Notes under the pieces: generated by a model | Seen by the model: the letters and a program-made list of their open reading frames with translations, nothing else | Databases searched by the model: none | Told to the model about the DNA's origin: nothing | Shown here: positions 8,006 through 15,849 of the stretch, in pieces | Position numbering within the stretch: the first letter of the stretch is position 1 | Layout: each line of letters starts with the position of its first letter | IMG/VR virus record: IMGVR_UViG_3300042889_001061 | Coordinates: 1-64,000 of that record | Length of the DNA stretch: 64,000 nt | DNA from: a virus | Strand: one strand, 5' to 3' | Translations under genes and position numbers: made by a program

Positions 8006-9394
8006 ATGAAATACATTACTGAATTATTTTTATCCTTAGTAACTTTTTTATCTCCAGCTGTATATGCCGCAGATACTTATAATCACGTAAACAATCAATT
8101 AACAATTCCGGCAGTAGTGTTGGGAGATACAATTTATCGTGATGTTGTTATTACAGTTGGTCCTATATTAACTGTAGGCGGTTCTAGTCTAGATTCTAAA
8201 TATCCAGCAAAACCCATCGATACGATGGATTCATATGACCCATATAAAAATCAGCTTACAATTCCTAGTGTAAATGCATATGGTTTTGTTTATTACGATG
8301 TTGTTATTAATGTCGGATCTGTGCTGTCGGTTAAATCTAGTGAACTAAAAAATAAAGACATAGCATGTACAGAACAATCTTCGATTAGTTTATTAAATGC
8401 TGAACCGGTATATAATTTCTCAGGCTTGACAAGTAATTGGTATAACTCTAAAAATGTGTTCGGTGCAGACTCTAGTCAAAATTTTGTAATTGCATTTTCT
8501 AATTTTTCGTCAGTTGCAAAAGAAAAAAATGATGCGGTTCTGAAATCAACGCTGGTATCAAATCTTCATCGCTGGGCGGCAGCAGATGCATTTAAAGGTA
8601 GTAAACTATGTTGGAATCCCATGACAGGGTGGGATTCTACATGCACTCAATGGATAGACCCGCAGGGTAATGATTTAAGCGCCATTCAAGATAATAACTT
8701 TATAATGGAGATGGTGGAATCTATTAGACCTTCATATAGTCTTATATCAGATTGGGCTAAAGAAAATGAGCCAACCAAACATTCCAAAATTATGAGTTGG
8801 TTGGATTTTTGGGACGTAAACACACCAGACCCGGACAATGTATTTTTTGGTCTGGGCATGGGAAGATACCATTGGGAAATAAGGCGTATTACTGACAAAT
8901 CGGGTGTTGCCGCAACTACACCTATGGTGCGTAAATTAATGCAAGGTATTTTATCGCTGGTCAATGAGGACGGTTCTATCAAAGATAGAACAACTCGTGG
9001 AAATAGAGCTATGTGGTATCATTTTTCTTCTCTCAATGAAATCATGACATCTATGTATTTGGCTAAATTGGCGGGCGTTGCAATAGATCCAGTACTGGAA
9101 AATAGATTACACAAAGCAGTAGAGATTTTTATTAATACGTTAGATGACCCAGCATATATTGTTAAATGGGCAAAAGTCGGACACAACAACGGCGGCGACG
9201 GCACTGCACAAAACTTTAATTTTACAAACTGGTATGATGGTGCCTATGCCGGATCGTGGATCTATTTGTATGTAAATTGGTATCCTTCTAACAATAATAC
9301 AGCAAGATTATCGCAAAAAGTTCCTTTGAACTCTGCAAAATCAGCAAGTCAAGATAGGCAATTTGGTATACCTTTGGGTTGTTTACTTTTTTAA
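8006..9394 (+). CDS. Secreted protein with lyase-like alpha-helical domain
   Basis: 462 residues. A Sec signal peptide (MKYITELFLSLVTFLSPAVYA) is followed by two copies of a beta repeat: NQLTIPAVVLGDTIYRDVVI and, near residues 75-110, NQLTIPSVNAYGFVYYDVVI. This repeat type occurs in beta- and gammaproteobacterial surface proteins. Residues 130-420 resemble the alpha/alpha-toroid of alginate-lyase-type enzymes, notably RTTRGNRAMWYHFSSLNE, a long Trp-rich helical array, and AQNFNFTNWYDGAYAG. A polysaccharide lyase acting in the periplasm or outside the cell is the best guess. Codon use and composition look like its neighbours. The start at 8006 gives a cleaner signal peptide than the ATG 12 nt upstream. 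Confidence 0.6.
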   Translation: MKYITELFLSLVTFLSPAVYAADTYNHVNNQLTIPAVVLGDTIYRDVVITVGPILTVGGSSLDSKYPAKPIDTMDSYDPYKNQLTIPSVNAYGFVYYDVVINVGSVLSVKSSELKNKDIACTEQSSISLLNAEPVYNFSGLTSNWYNSKNVFGADSSQNFVIAFSNFSSVAKEKNDAVLKSTLVSNLHRWAAADAFKGSKLCWNPMTGWDSTCTQWIDPQGNDLSAIQDNNFIMEMVESIRPSYSLISDWAKENEPTKHSKIMSWLDFWDVNTPDPDNVFFGLGMGRYHWEIRRITDKSGVAATTPMVRKLMQGILSLVNEDGSIKDRTTRGNRAMWYHFSSLNEIMTSMYLAKLAGVAIDPVLENRLHKAVEIFINTLDDPAYIVKWAKVGHNNGGDGTAQNFNFTNWYDGAYAGSWIYLYVNWYPSNNNTARLSQKVPLNSAKSASQDRQFGIPLGCLLF

Positions 9395-9405
9395 ATAATA
9401 AAACT

Positions 9406-9441
9406 AAAATCTCCCGCTAAATATACATAACGGGAGATTTT
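9406..9441 (+). promoter_or_regulatory. Late promoter inside an inverted repeat that hides the gp13 ribosome site
   Basis: AAAATCTCCCG (9406-9416) is exactly complementary to CGGGAGATTTT (9431-9441). The 14-nt loop side holds the late box GCTAAATA (9416-9423). GGGAG in the right arm is the Shine-Dalgarno for the ATG at 9445. Read-through RNA from upstream would form an 11-bp stem (terminator and ribosome-site block); RNA started at the late box (about 9429) would not. Confidence 0.7.
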
Positions 9442-9444
9442 CTT

Positions 9445-10191
9445 ATGAGCGTCAAAGACGAATTAATTAAAGAGATAGAATTACGCCTAGGTGGCGGCAT
9501 GGTGGACGTAGAATTGGATTCTGCTCACTACGACTTGGCTATCTCAAAAGCACTACGCAAATATCGTCAACGCGGCAGCAGAGCAGTTATAGAAAAGTTC
9601 CTAAAATTAAACATTAAAATGGAACAACAAGAATATCAACTACCACAACAAGTAGTTAATGTTCGTGATGTATTTCTACGTCATACTGGTGCTATGGGTA
9701 TTAGCAGTACAGGTGTTGACTTCGAACCATTTAACACAATGTACCTAAGCAACATGTTATTGCAGAGTAATACTAACTTCTCAGGTCTATTAAACTACGA
9801 ACTATACGCAGATCGTAGAGAACTTTTAGCACGTATGTTTGGAGCATACTGTACTTTTACATTTAATCCCGGTGATCGTACGTTATTCATACATCGTAAG
9901 TTTAGAGCAGACGATGAAGTGTATCTTTGGACGTTTGTTGAAAAAGCCGACGAAGAATTATTAAACGATGTCTATTGTGGACCGTGGATTAAAGATTATG
10001 CTATGGCACAGGCCAAGTTTATTCTAGGTGAAGCTCGTAGTAAGTTCAGTACCATTGCAGGCCCACAAGGTGGAACAAGTTTGAATGGTGATAACTTAAA
10101 ATCAGAAGCGGCCGCAGACATGGAAAAGTTAGAAGAAGACTTAAAATTATACGCTGACGGTTCAGACCCACTGGGATTCATAATTGGATAA
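9445..10191 (+). CDS. gp13: Neck protein (T4 gp13-like)
   Basis: 248 residues (T4 gp13 has 309). N-terminal LIKEIELRLGGGMVDVELD then ALRKYRQRG matches the gp13 start region. The C-terminal WIKDYAMAQAKFILGEARSK, GPQGGTSLNGDNLKSEA and DPLGFIIG match the gp13 ending closely. gp13 with gp14 completes the head neck so that the tail can join. Unusually, gp13 is on the plus strand while gp14 and gp15 lie 3.4 kb away on the minus strand. Confidence 0.8.
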   Translation: MSVKDELIKEIELRLGGGMVDVELDSAHYDLAISKALRKYRQRGSRAVIEKFLKLNIKMEQQEYQLPQQVVNVRDVFLRHTGAMGISSTGVDFEPFNTMYLSNMLLQSNTNFSGLLNYELYADRRELLARMFGAYCTFTFNPGDRTLFIHRKFRADDEVYLWTFVEKADEELLNDVYCGPWIKDYAMAQAKFILGEARSKFSTIAGPQGGTSLNGDNLKSEAAADMEKLEEDLKLYADGSDPLGFIIG

Positions 10192-10375
10192 AGATAAATT
10201 ACGCAAACTCGCTGGCATTGATAAGAATGCCCCTAGTCCTATCACCGGCGAGATCGGAACTGACAAAGGTGAGTATATGCGTAAGAATAATATTCGTCCA
10301 GGCACCGACGAATGGTTTAAGTTATGGTTTGCTAGACCAAAATTAACTGGCGAAAATCCCACACCTAAAAAGTAA
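10184..10375 (+). CDS. Small hypothetical protein
   Basis: 63 residues beginning at TTG, overlapping the gp13 stop by 8 nt. Sequence opens DKDKLRKLAGIDKN and ends with basic residues. There is no family match. The 'LRxLAGI' start resembles that of several other small proteins here (for example LLRRYAGI within the protein at 17476). Probably translated by coupling to gp13. Confidence 0.5.
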   Translation: MDKDKLRKLAGIDKNAPSPITGEIGTDKGEYMRKNNIRPGTDEWFKLWFARPKLTGENPTPKK

Positions 10376-10383
10376 AATATTCA

Positions 10384-10412
10384 TTGACAACTAGATTCTA
10401 ATGCTATATACT
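10384..10412 (+). promoter_or_regulatory. Sigma70 promoter predicting a leaderless mRNA
   Basis: TTGACA (10384-10389), 17-nt spacer, TATACT (10407-10412), then 6 nt and the ATG at 10419. The transcription start is expected at or next to the A of ATG, and no Shine-Dalgarno exists. Confidence 0.8.
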
Positions 10413-10418
10413 AGCACT

Positions 10419-10904
10419 ATGAATATATATTTAGACATGGACGATGTAGTAGCAGACTGGATGGCAACTGCTAGAGAAATGGTCAAGCGTGACTGGAATT
10501 ACGGAGAACGGATTCCAGACAGCGACTGGAAAAAACTTCAAACACGACAACGTTTTTATCGAGATCTTCCTAAAAAGTCGGGTGCCGATGAACTTGTACA
10601 ATGGTGCAGAGATTACAGAGACCGTACTGGCTGCGGTTTGTTCTTCTTAACAGCACTACCACATGACTATACAATGCCCTATGCTGCCAGCGACAAAATA
10701 TGGTGGGCGCATGAACGCTATCCTGATATCACAGTGTTCTTTGGTCCGTTTAGTCACGACAAATATCGCCATTGTCAAGAAGGCGATATCCTTATTGATG
10801 ATAGAACAAGTAACTGTAGTGAATGGCGTAGTGCTGGCGGGTTATCTCATATATACAAACAATGGCCCGAATGTAAAATCTGGTTAGAGGAGACATTAAA
10901 ATGA
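10419..10904 (+). CDS. 5'(3')-deoxyribonucleotidase-like HAD phosphatase
   Basis: 161 residues. It begins MNIYLDMDDVV, the HAD motif with nucleophile D6 and acid/base D8, in the form seen in 5'(3')-deoxyribonucleotidases. FFLTALPHD gives motif II (Thr), and LIDDRTSN is the C-terminal Asp pair of motif IV. It would dephosphorylate dNMPs, tuning pools together with the dNMP kinase, which overlaps it by 4 nt. The start at 10419 is preferred because translation should begin at the HAD motif and it fits the promoter; an upstream in-frame ATG at 10401 precedes the -10 box. Confidence 0.8.
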   Translation: MNIYLDMDDVVADWMATAREMVKRDWNYGERIPDSDWKKLQTRQRFYRDLPKKSGADELVQWCRDYRDRTGCGLFFLTALPHDYTMPYAASDKIWWAHERYPDITVFFGPFSHDKYRHCQEGDILIDDRTSNCSEWRSAGGLSHIYKQWPECKIWLEETLK

Positions 10905-11533
10905 TTATCGGAGTATGTGGTTTTATTGGCAGCGGCAAAGATACTATTGCAGACTATCTGGTAAACGTACACGGCTTTCGTCGTGAAAGTTTTGCTAATA
11001 CATTAAAAGATGCAGTAGCCGCAGTGTTCGGCTGGGACAGGGTTATGCTGGAAGGTCGTACTAAAGAAGCACGTGAATGGCGAGAACAAGTGGATCCTTG
11101 GTGGGCAGAACGATTGAACTTGCCCGATCTAACACCACGGTGGGTATTACAGCAATGGGGTACGGAAGTGTGCAGACGAGGCTTTCATGACGACATCTGG
11201 ATCGCCAGTGTAGAAAATAAATTACGTAGAAGCAAAGATAATATTGTTATCAGTGATTGTAGATTTCCTAATGAAATAGCCAGTATTAAAAATGCCAGCG
11301 GCATTATTGTTTGTGTTAACCGTGGAGAATTGCCCAGTTGGCATATTATGGCCGCCAAGGCAAATGAAGGAGATGTATTTGCTGCCGAAAAGCTCAAAGC
11401 ATTAGGAGTTCATGCCAGCGAAACAGCATGGGTTGGCACTAAATTTGATTATATGTTAGATAACAATTCTACATTAGACTCTTTGTTTAATCAGGTAGAA
11501 ACAGTGGTGCAACCTGATACTGAGAAAATATGA
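10901..11533 (+). CDS. Deoxynucleoside monophosphate kinase (T4 gp1-like)
   Basis: 210 residues. P-loop GFIGSGKDT at residues 7-15, followed by ADYLVNVHGFRRESFA, WVLQQWGTEVCRRGF and the VISDCRFPNE segment (DxxR), all typical of phage dNMP kinases. The enzyme phosphorylates dNMPs for dNTP supply during replication. Translationally coupled to the nucleotidase (ATGA overlap), forming a two-gene nucleotide cassette just before the sheath gene. Confidence 0.85.
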   Translation: MIIGVCGFIGSGKDTIADYLVNVHGFRRESFANTLKDAVAAVFGWDRVMLEGRTKEAREWREQVDPWWAERLNLPDLTPRWVLQQWGTEVCRRGFHDDIWIASVENKLRRSKDNIVISDCRFPNEIASIKNASGIIVCVNRGELPSWHIMAAKANEGDVFAAEKLKALGVHASETAWVGTKFDYMLDNNSTLDSLFNQVETVVQPDTEKI

Positions 11534-11538
11534 ATTTC

Positions 11539-11596
11539 GCTAAATAGCCTGATTTCTCCGAAATAGTATAAATATGTATAACCTATAGAGGAGAAA
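11539..11596 (+). promoter_or_regulatory. Tandem late promoters with inverted repeat around the sheath ribosome site
   Basis: GCTAAATA (11539-11546) and a perfect TATAAATA (11567-11574) precede the sheath gene. TTTCTCC (11553-11559) is complementary to GGAGAAA (11590-11596), which carries the Shine-Dalgarno GGAG. RNA from the second box lacks the left arm and is freely translatable. Confidence 0.65.
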
Positions 11597-11600
11597 ACAA

Positions 11601-14030
11601 ATGGCACTAACATCACCAGGCGTAGAAGTTTCGATTATTGACCAAAGTCAATTTGGATCTGCTGGCCAAGGAACAGTTCCTTTAATTATTTTAGCCACAC
11701 AATCTAATAAAGATAACGTAAGTGGTACTGGCTTTGCAACAGGAACAATTCCTGCAAATGCCAACAAACCTTATTTACTAACAAGTCAACGTGAACTTGT
11801 TGAACAATTTGGTCAACCTAAATTTAAAACAGTAAACGGTACAGCAATACACGGTTCAGAAGTAAACGAATACGGACTAATGGCAGCTTATAGCTATTTA
11901 GGTCTTGCTAACCGTGCTTATGTACTACGTGCAGATATTGATCTGCTACAATTAGAACCAACAGACATTGAACCAGCAGGCGCACCTACCAATGGTACAT
12001 ACTGGTTAGACTTGGCTAATACAAGCTGGGGTATTTTTGAAGCATCAGCAATTGGTACATCTAGCTGGGTTACAAAAACTCCTTTAGTTATCACCGACTC
12101 TGCCGATACTGTCAGTTCTGCAGGTGTAGTTCCTGCTACTTCAATTGGCGCCAATGGTGATTATGCAGTTGTAGCAACTTCTACAGTTTCTAGTTATCAA
12201 GTATATAAAAAAATATCAGGCGCTTGGGAAATTTGTACAACAGCAAACTCTGCAATTTCCACAGTTTTTGTTTCAGCTCACTATAATATTCCTACAGCAA
12301 CAGCGGCTGGTGATGTATGGTTAAAGACTACAAGTCCTAACAATGGTTTAAGTTTAGCAGTTAAAAAATATGTAAGTGCTAATATTCCAGACAATAGCCC
12401 ATGGGTAGTTGTAGCAACTCCAGTTTATGTCAATGACTCGGCAGCTACTACAGGTTTTGCAAGTGCATTATCTGCAGGTAAAGTATATGCTAAAGCAGAC
12501 ACCGGAAGTGCCAATGTAGAATTACGTTATTATGACGGCAGCAACTGGAATGCATTAAATGAACAATCTGGTGCTAGTGCTCCGGTAGGCGCAACAATAG
12601 ACGGTACATTGTGGTACAATACTAGTTTGGCAGTTGACTTATATGTAAAAGCAAATAGTCAATGGGAACCAATAGGCAGCGATATCACTATTGATTCTAA
12701 TGCTCCAAGTAGTCCTGCAAACGGTGATTTCTGGATTGACAGTAGCGATGTAGAAAACTATCCTGGAATTTATGAATACGATGGTAGTTCTTGGGTTTCT
12801 CGCAATGTAACAGACCAAACAACTCCTAACGGTGTTGTATTTGCTGATTTAACCGTTACAGCTAGTGATACTACAAATGGCACAGGTGGAGCAACAGCAG
12901 TTGACGAAAATGCTCCTGATCCTTTATTGTATCCAAATGGTATTTTATTATGGAATGGTATCGTTTCAACAGGTAACGTTAAACAATACAGTGATGTATT
13001 GGATGCCAGTGGTGTTGCTACGGGCGACAAGGCATGGTTTACATTCAGCGGTAACAAAGAAGACGGTAGCCCATATATGTTGCGTAAAGCACAACGTCGA
13101 GCAGTAGTTAAATCATTACAAAGCGCGGTTGCCAGCAATGAAACAATTCGTGAAGAAATGACCTTCTTTACTTTGATTGCGGCTCCAGGTTATCCAGAAC
13201 TAATCGACGAAATGTTGTCATTGAATACAGACCGTAAAGAAACAGCATTTGTTATTGTCGATACTCCAATGCGTTTAGCCCCACAAGGTCAAACATTGAT
13301 CGATTGGATGAGCGGTAATAATGCAAGTAGCACAGGCGAAGATGGTTTAATTGTCAGTGGTGGTTCTGCATATCAGGCAGCATGTTACTACCCAAGTGCA
13401 TTGGCAACTGATTTAAGTGGCAACGATGTTGTTGTTCCAGCAAGTCACGTTGTTCTAAGAACTTATGCATACAACGACCAGGTTGCTTATCCTTGGTTCG
13501 CTCCAGCTGGTTTAACACGCGGTGTTGTAACCAATGCAAGTAACGTGGGTTACATCAACGGAGAAGGCGAATTTATACCAGTGGCATTGACAACAGGTCA
13601 GCGTGATACATTGTATGGCGATGGCAGTAGAGTTGGTTTAAATCCAATTGCACGTTTCCCAGGACAAGGTGTTTATGTTTTCGGTCAGAAAACATTACAA
13701 ACTGGTTCTAGTGCATTAGATAGAGTTAACGTTGCTCGTTTATTGGCTTACTTACGTGAGCGTTTTGATCCGCTGGCTCGTCCGTTTATATTTGAACCCA
13801 ACGACAAGATCACTCGTGCTAATGTAAAACAAGTTTTTGATAGTTTCTTAGGTGAGTTGCTTGCCAAACGTGCTATCTATGACTTCATTGTTGTCTGTGA
13901 TGAAACAAACAACACCCCTGCCAGAATTGACAGAAATGAATTATATGTTGATGTTGCCATCGAGCCAGTTAAGGCCGCTGAGTTCATTTACATTCCAGTT
14001 CGTGTTGTCAACACAGGCGAGTTATCATAA
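11601..14030 (+). CDS. gp18: Tail sheath protein (T4 gp18-like) with large surface insertion
   Basis: 809 residues against 659 in T4. The N-terminus (MALTSPGVEVSIIDQS) and C-terminal half (residues 460-809, including NVARLLAYLRERFDPLARPF and a final beta strand pairing region) are sheath-type: subunits polymerise around the tube and contract. Residues about 125-440 form an insertion with about six repeats of a Gly-Asp/Trp module, for example NGDFWIDSSD then YEYDGSSW (374-398), and NGTYWLDLAN (131-140). Such insertions face outward in myovirus sheaths. A strong late promoter and GGAGAAA site fit very high expression. Confidence 0.9.
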   Translation: MALTSPGVEVSIIDQSQFGSAGQGTVPLIILATQSNKDNVSGTGFATGTIPANANKPYLLTSQRELVEQFGQPKFKTVNGTAIHGSEVNEYGLMAAYSYLGLANRAYVLRADIDLLQLEPTDIEPAGAPTNGTYWLDLANTSWGIFEASAIGTSSWVTKTPLVITDSADTVSSAGVVPATSIGANGDYAVVATSTVSSYQVYKKISGAWEICTTANSAISTVFVSAHYNIPTATAAGDVWLKTTSPNNGLSLAVKKYVSANIPDNSPWVVVATPVYVNDSAATTGFASALSAGKVYAKADTGSANVELRYYDGSNWNALNEQSGASAPVGATIDGTLWYNTSLAVDLYVKANSQWEPIGSDITIDSNAPSSPANGDFWIDSSDVENYPGIYEYDGSSWVSRNVTDQTTPNGVVFADLTVTASDTTNGTGGATAVDENAPDPLLYPNGILLWNGIVSTGNVKQYSDVLDASGVATGDKAWFTFSGNKEDGSPYMLRKAQRRAVVKSLQSAVASNETIREEMTFFTLIAAPGYPELIDEMLSLNTDRKETAFVIVDTPMRLAPQGQTLIDWMSGNNASSTGEDGLIVSGGSAYQAACYYPSALATDLSGNDVVVPASHVVLRTYAYNDQVAYPWFAPAGLTRGVVTNASNVGYINGEGEFIPVALTTGQRDTLYGDGSRVGLNPIARFPGQGVYVFGQKTLQTGSSALDRVNVARLLAYLRERFDPLARPFIFEPNDKITRANVKQVFDSFLGELLAKRAIYDFIVVCDETNNTPARIDRNELYVDVAIEPVKAAEFIYIPVRVVNTGELS

Positions 14031-14031
14031 T

Positions 14032-14039
14032 GATAAATA
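14032..14039 (+). promoter_or_regulatory. Late promoter box GATAAATA
   Basis: Lies 22 nt before the tube gene, immediately after the sheath stop codon, within a small palindrome TTATCA-TAA-TGATAA. Confidence 0.7.
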
Positions 14040-14061
14040 ACATAGCCGAAGGAGAAACAAC

Positions 14062-14673
14062 ATGGCAGATTTAACACAATTTGGAGTTCCAACAACAGGC
14101 ACTAATGCAATGGTGATGCCTAAACTCCAATATCGATTCAGAGTTAACTTGTATAACTTTGGTAGAAACAACGGTAGTACTGTTGAGATGACACAGAATG
14201 TAGTTAGTGTAAATAGACCTAGTCTAACACACGATGAAATTACTTTGGATGCTTACAACAGTCGTGCTTACCTTGCTGGCAAGCACAGCTGGGAACCAAT
14301 TACTTTAACTTTACGCGACGACATCAACGGTACAGTTACCAAGCATGTAGCAAGTCAATTACAGAAACAATTAAACCAAGGTTTACAAAGTGCTCCAACA
14401 GCAGGACGTGACTATAAGTTTGGTATGGTAATTGAACAGCTAGATGGTAGTCAACCAGGGTTAGTCATTGAAAGCTGGAGTTTAAATGGATGTTTCATCC
14501 AAAACGTAAACTACGGTGAAAACAATTACGCAACTAGTGATGTAATGCAAATTACACTACAGATCCGATATGATGCCGCAGACATTCACGGCGATGCAGT
14601 CGGTGCAGCCACTACACAAGGCGCATTGACTACTGGCGTATTACCGATTGGCGCAGGCAACTCTGCAACATAA
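14062..14673 (+). CDS. gp19: Tail tube protein (T4 gp19-like)
   Basis: 203 residues (T4 gp19 has 163). The tube fold is indicated by MPKLQYRFRVNLYNFG, VVSVNRPSLTHDEI, HSWEPITLTLRDDINGTV and the final strand DVMQITLQIRYDAADI. Hexamers of this protein stack to form the inner tube through which DNA passes. It follows the sheath as in other T4-type phages, with its own late box and AAGGAG site. Confidence 0.85.
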   Translation: MADLTQFGVPTTGTNAMVMPKLQYRFRVNLYNFGRNNGSTVEMTQNVVSVNRPSLTHDEITLDAYNSRAYLAGKHSWEPITLTLRDDINGTVTKHVASQLQKQLNQGLQSAPTAGRDYKFGMVIEQLDGSQPGLVIESWSLNGCFIQNVNYGENNYATSDVMQITLQIRYDAADIHGDAVGAATTQGALTTGVLPIGAGNSAT

Positions 14674-14682
14674 GGATAATAC

Positions 14683-15567
14683 ATGGCGGCATTAACTGAC
14701 GCTATGAAATGGTACAACTTAGGCGGGCTTAAAGCGGCCCGCCTAAAGTTCCATTTTAAAGTAGAAATCTTTAGCGCACAATATACAGCAGAACTTCAAA
14801 CACCAGCTAGGCTGATATTTGATGCTGTTCGTACGATTGAACTTCCTAAGTATAGCATAGAAACAGAAGTAGCAAACGCATGGAACGTGCGTCAACCTAT
14901 CCCAACTAAAATTAACTTTGAACCGATCAGTATCTCATTTACTGATACGTTAGATAACAGGTTTCAAACTTTTATTAAAAACTATATGAACATCATCAGT
15001 GGTAATTTTGCACCACAGACAAAGTCGATGCGTAAAGGCTTTGATGGTTTTGGTATCAGGATGTTAGAGACTGGTAAAGATTGTCCTATAGATAAAATTG
15101 TTATTACTAGATTTTACGGCGCAGATGCTGATAGAGAAAATCTACAAACACCCAGTGTAGTGACATTATGGCGCCCGAAGATTGTCGATGTGCAACATGA
15201 CACATTAGATTATAGTGTCAGCGAAGCAATTACATGGCAAGTAAGTTTACGTTATGAAAGCGTTACATATACTGATAGTACTTCATCGACAGTCAGTAGT
15301 CCGCAAGCAACAACTGGTAGTCCGCAGGCAACTTCTGCCAATCGAGATAACTCTTATGCTAAACAAGTAGAAGAGCAAATTAAATTAAATAACACTATTC
15401 CTCCCAAAGATTTAAATGCAGAAAGTGTAAAGCAATCTCAAACGGCAGCAATGTCGCCTACTAGATCAATCGATCAAGCAGTTAATAGATTAGGAGATCC
15501 AAATGCGGCTCCTTATACAGGTGATGACCCTATAATCAAGGCAAGACTTGCCAGCGGCCGAGGTTAA
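14683..15567 (+). CDS. Second tube-fold protein (gp19/gp54-like)
   Basis: 294 residues. It shows the same fold signature as gp19: LKFHFKVEIFSAQ, FDAVRTIELPKYSIETEV, INFEPISISFTDTLDN and ITWQVSLRYESVTY. It differs enough to have a separate role; T4 uses a gp19 relative, gp54, to start the tube on the baseplate. A Ser/Thr-rich linker after residue 205 leads to a flexible tail (PTRSIDQAVNRLGDP). The stop-start gap to gp19 is 9 nt. A tube-initiator or terminator role is inferred from fold and position only. Confidence 0.65.
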   Translation: MAALTDAMKWYNLGGLKAARLKFHFKVEIFSAQYTAELQTPARLIFDAVRTIELPKYSIETEVANAWNVRQPIPTKINFEPISISFTDTLDNRFQTFIKNYMNIISGNFAPQTKSMRKGFDGFGIRMLETGKDCPIDKIVITRFYGADADRENLQTPSVVTLWRPKIVDVQHDTLDYSVSEAITWQVSLRYESVTYTDSTSSTVSSPQATTGSPQATSANRDNSYAKQVEEQIKLNNTIPPKDLNAESVKQSQTAAMSPTRSIDQAVNRLGDPNAAPYTGDDPIIKARLASGRG

Positions 15568-15570
15568 CAT

Positions 15571-15849
15571 ATGGCATTAGAAGCATCTAAATATGACGTA
15601 CTTTATGGCAAACTATTAAAATTAGGACTTGCTGTTGATCAAGCAAAGACATTATCAAAAGTGTTATATGATATTAGTATAGAACAAGGCGTATCCACAG
15701 ACGAATTACTAAAGTATGTTAATTCAAATGGGTTGAGATATGACAATGAAGTATATGCATTACTTAATAAGGCCAGAACAAACAGCAGTCAAATTGGATA
15801 TATAGATCAAGACAACATACCTTCCGCGATTGTCAAACAGGCAGTATAA
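15571..15849 (+). CDS. Small structural-cluster protein
   Basis: 92 residues, helical, no recognised family (KYDVLYGKLLKLGLAVDQAK; SKVLYDISIEQGVSTDELL). It sits 3 nt after the tube-like gene and its stop codon directly abuts the gp4 start, so it belongs to the tail/head completion operon. Could be a chaperone or minor virion protein. Confidence 0.6.
   Translation: MALEASKYDVLYGKLLKLGLAVDQAKTLSKVLYDISIEQGVSTDELLKYVNSNGLRYDNEVYALLNKARTNSSQIGYIDQDNIPSAIVKQAV

Noticed and set aside
10401-10418. Upstream ATG at 10401 for the nucleotidase
   Set aside because: It lies within the promoter, before the -10 box, so it would not be in the mRNA.
13354-14040. Alternative-frame open frames inside and at the end of the sheath gene
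   Set aside because: They lie wholly within the well-supported sheath frame and show no family pattern.
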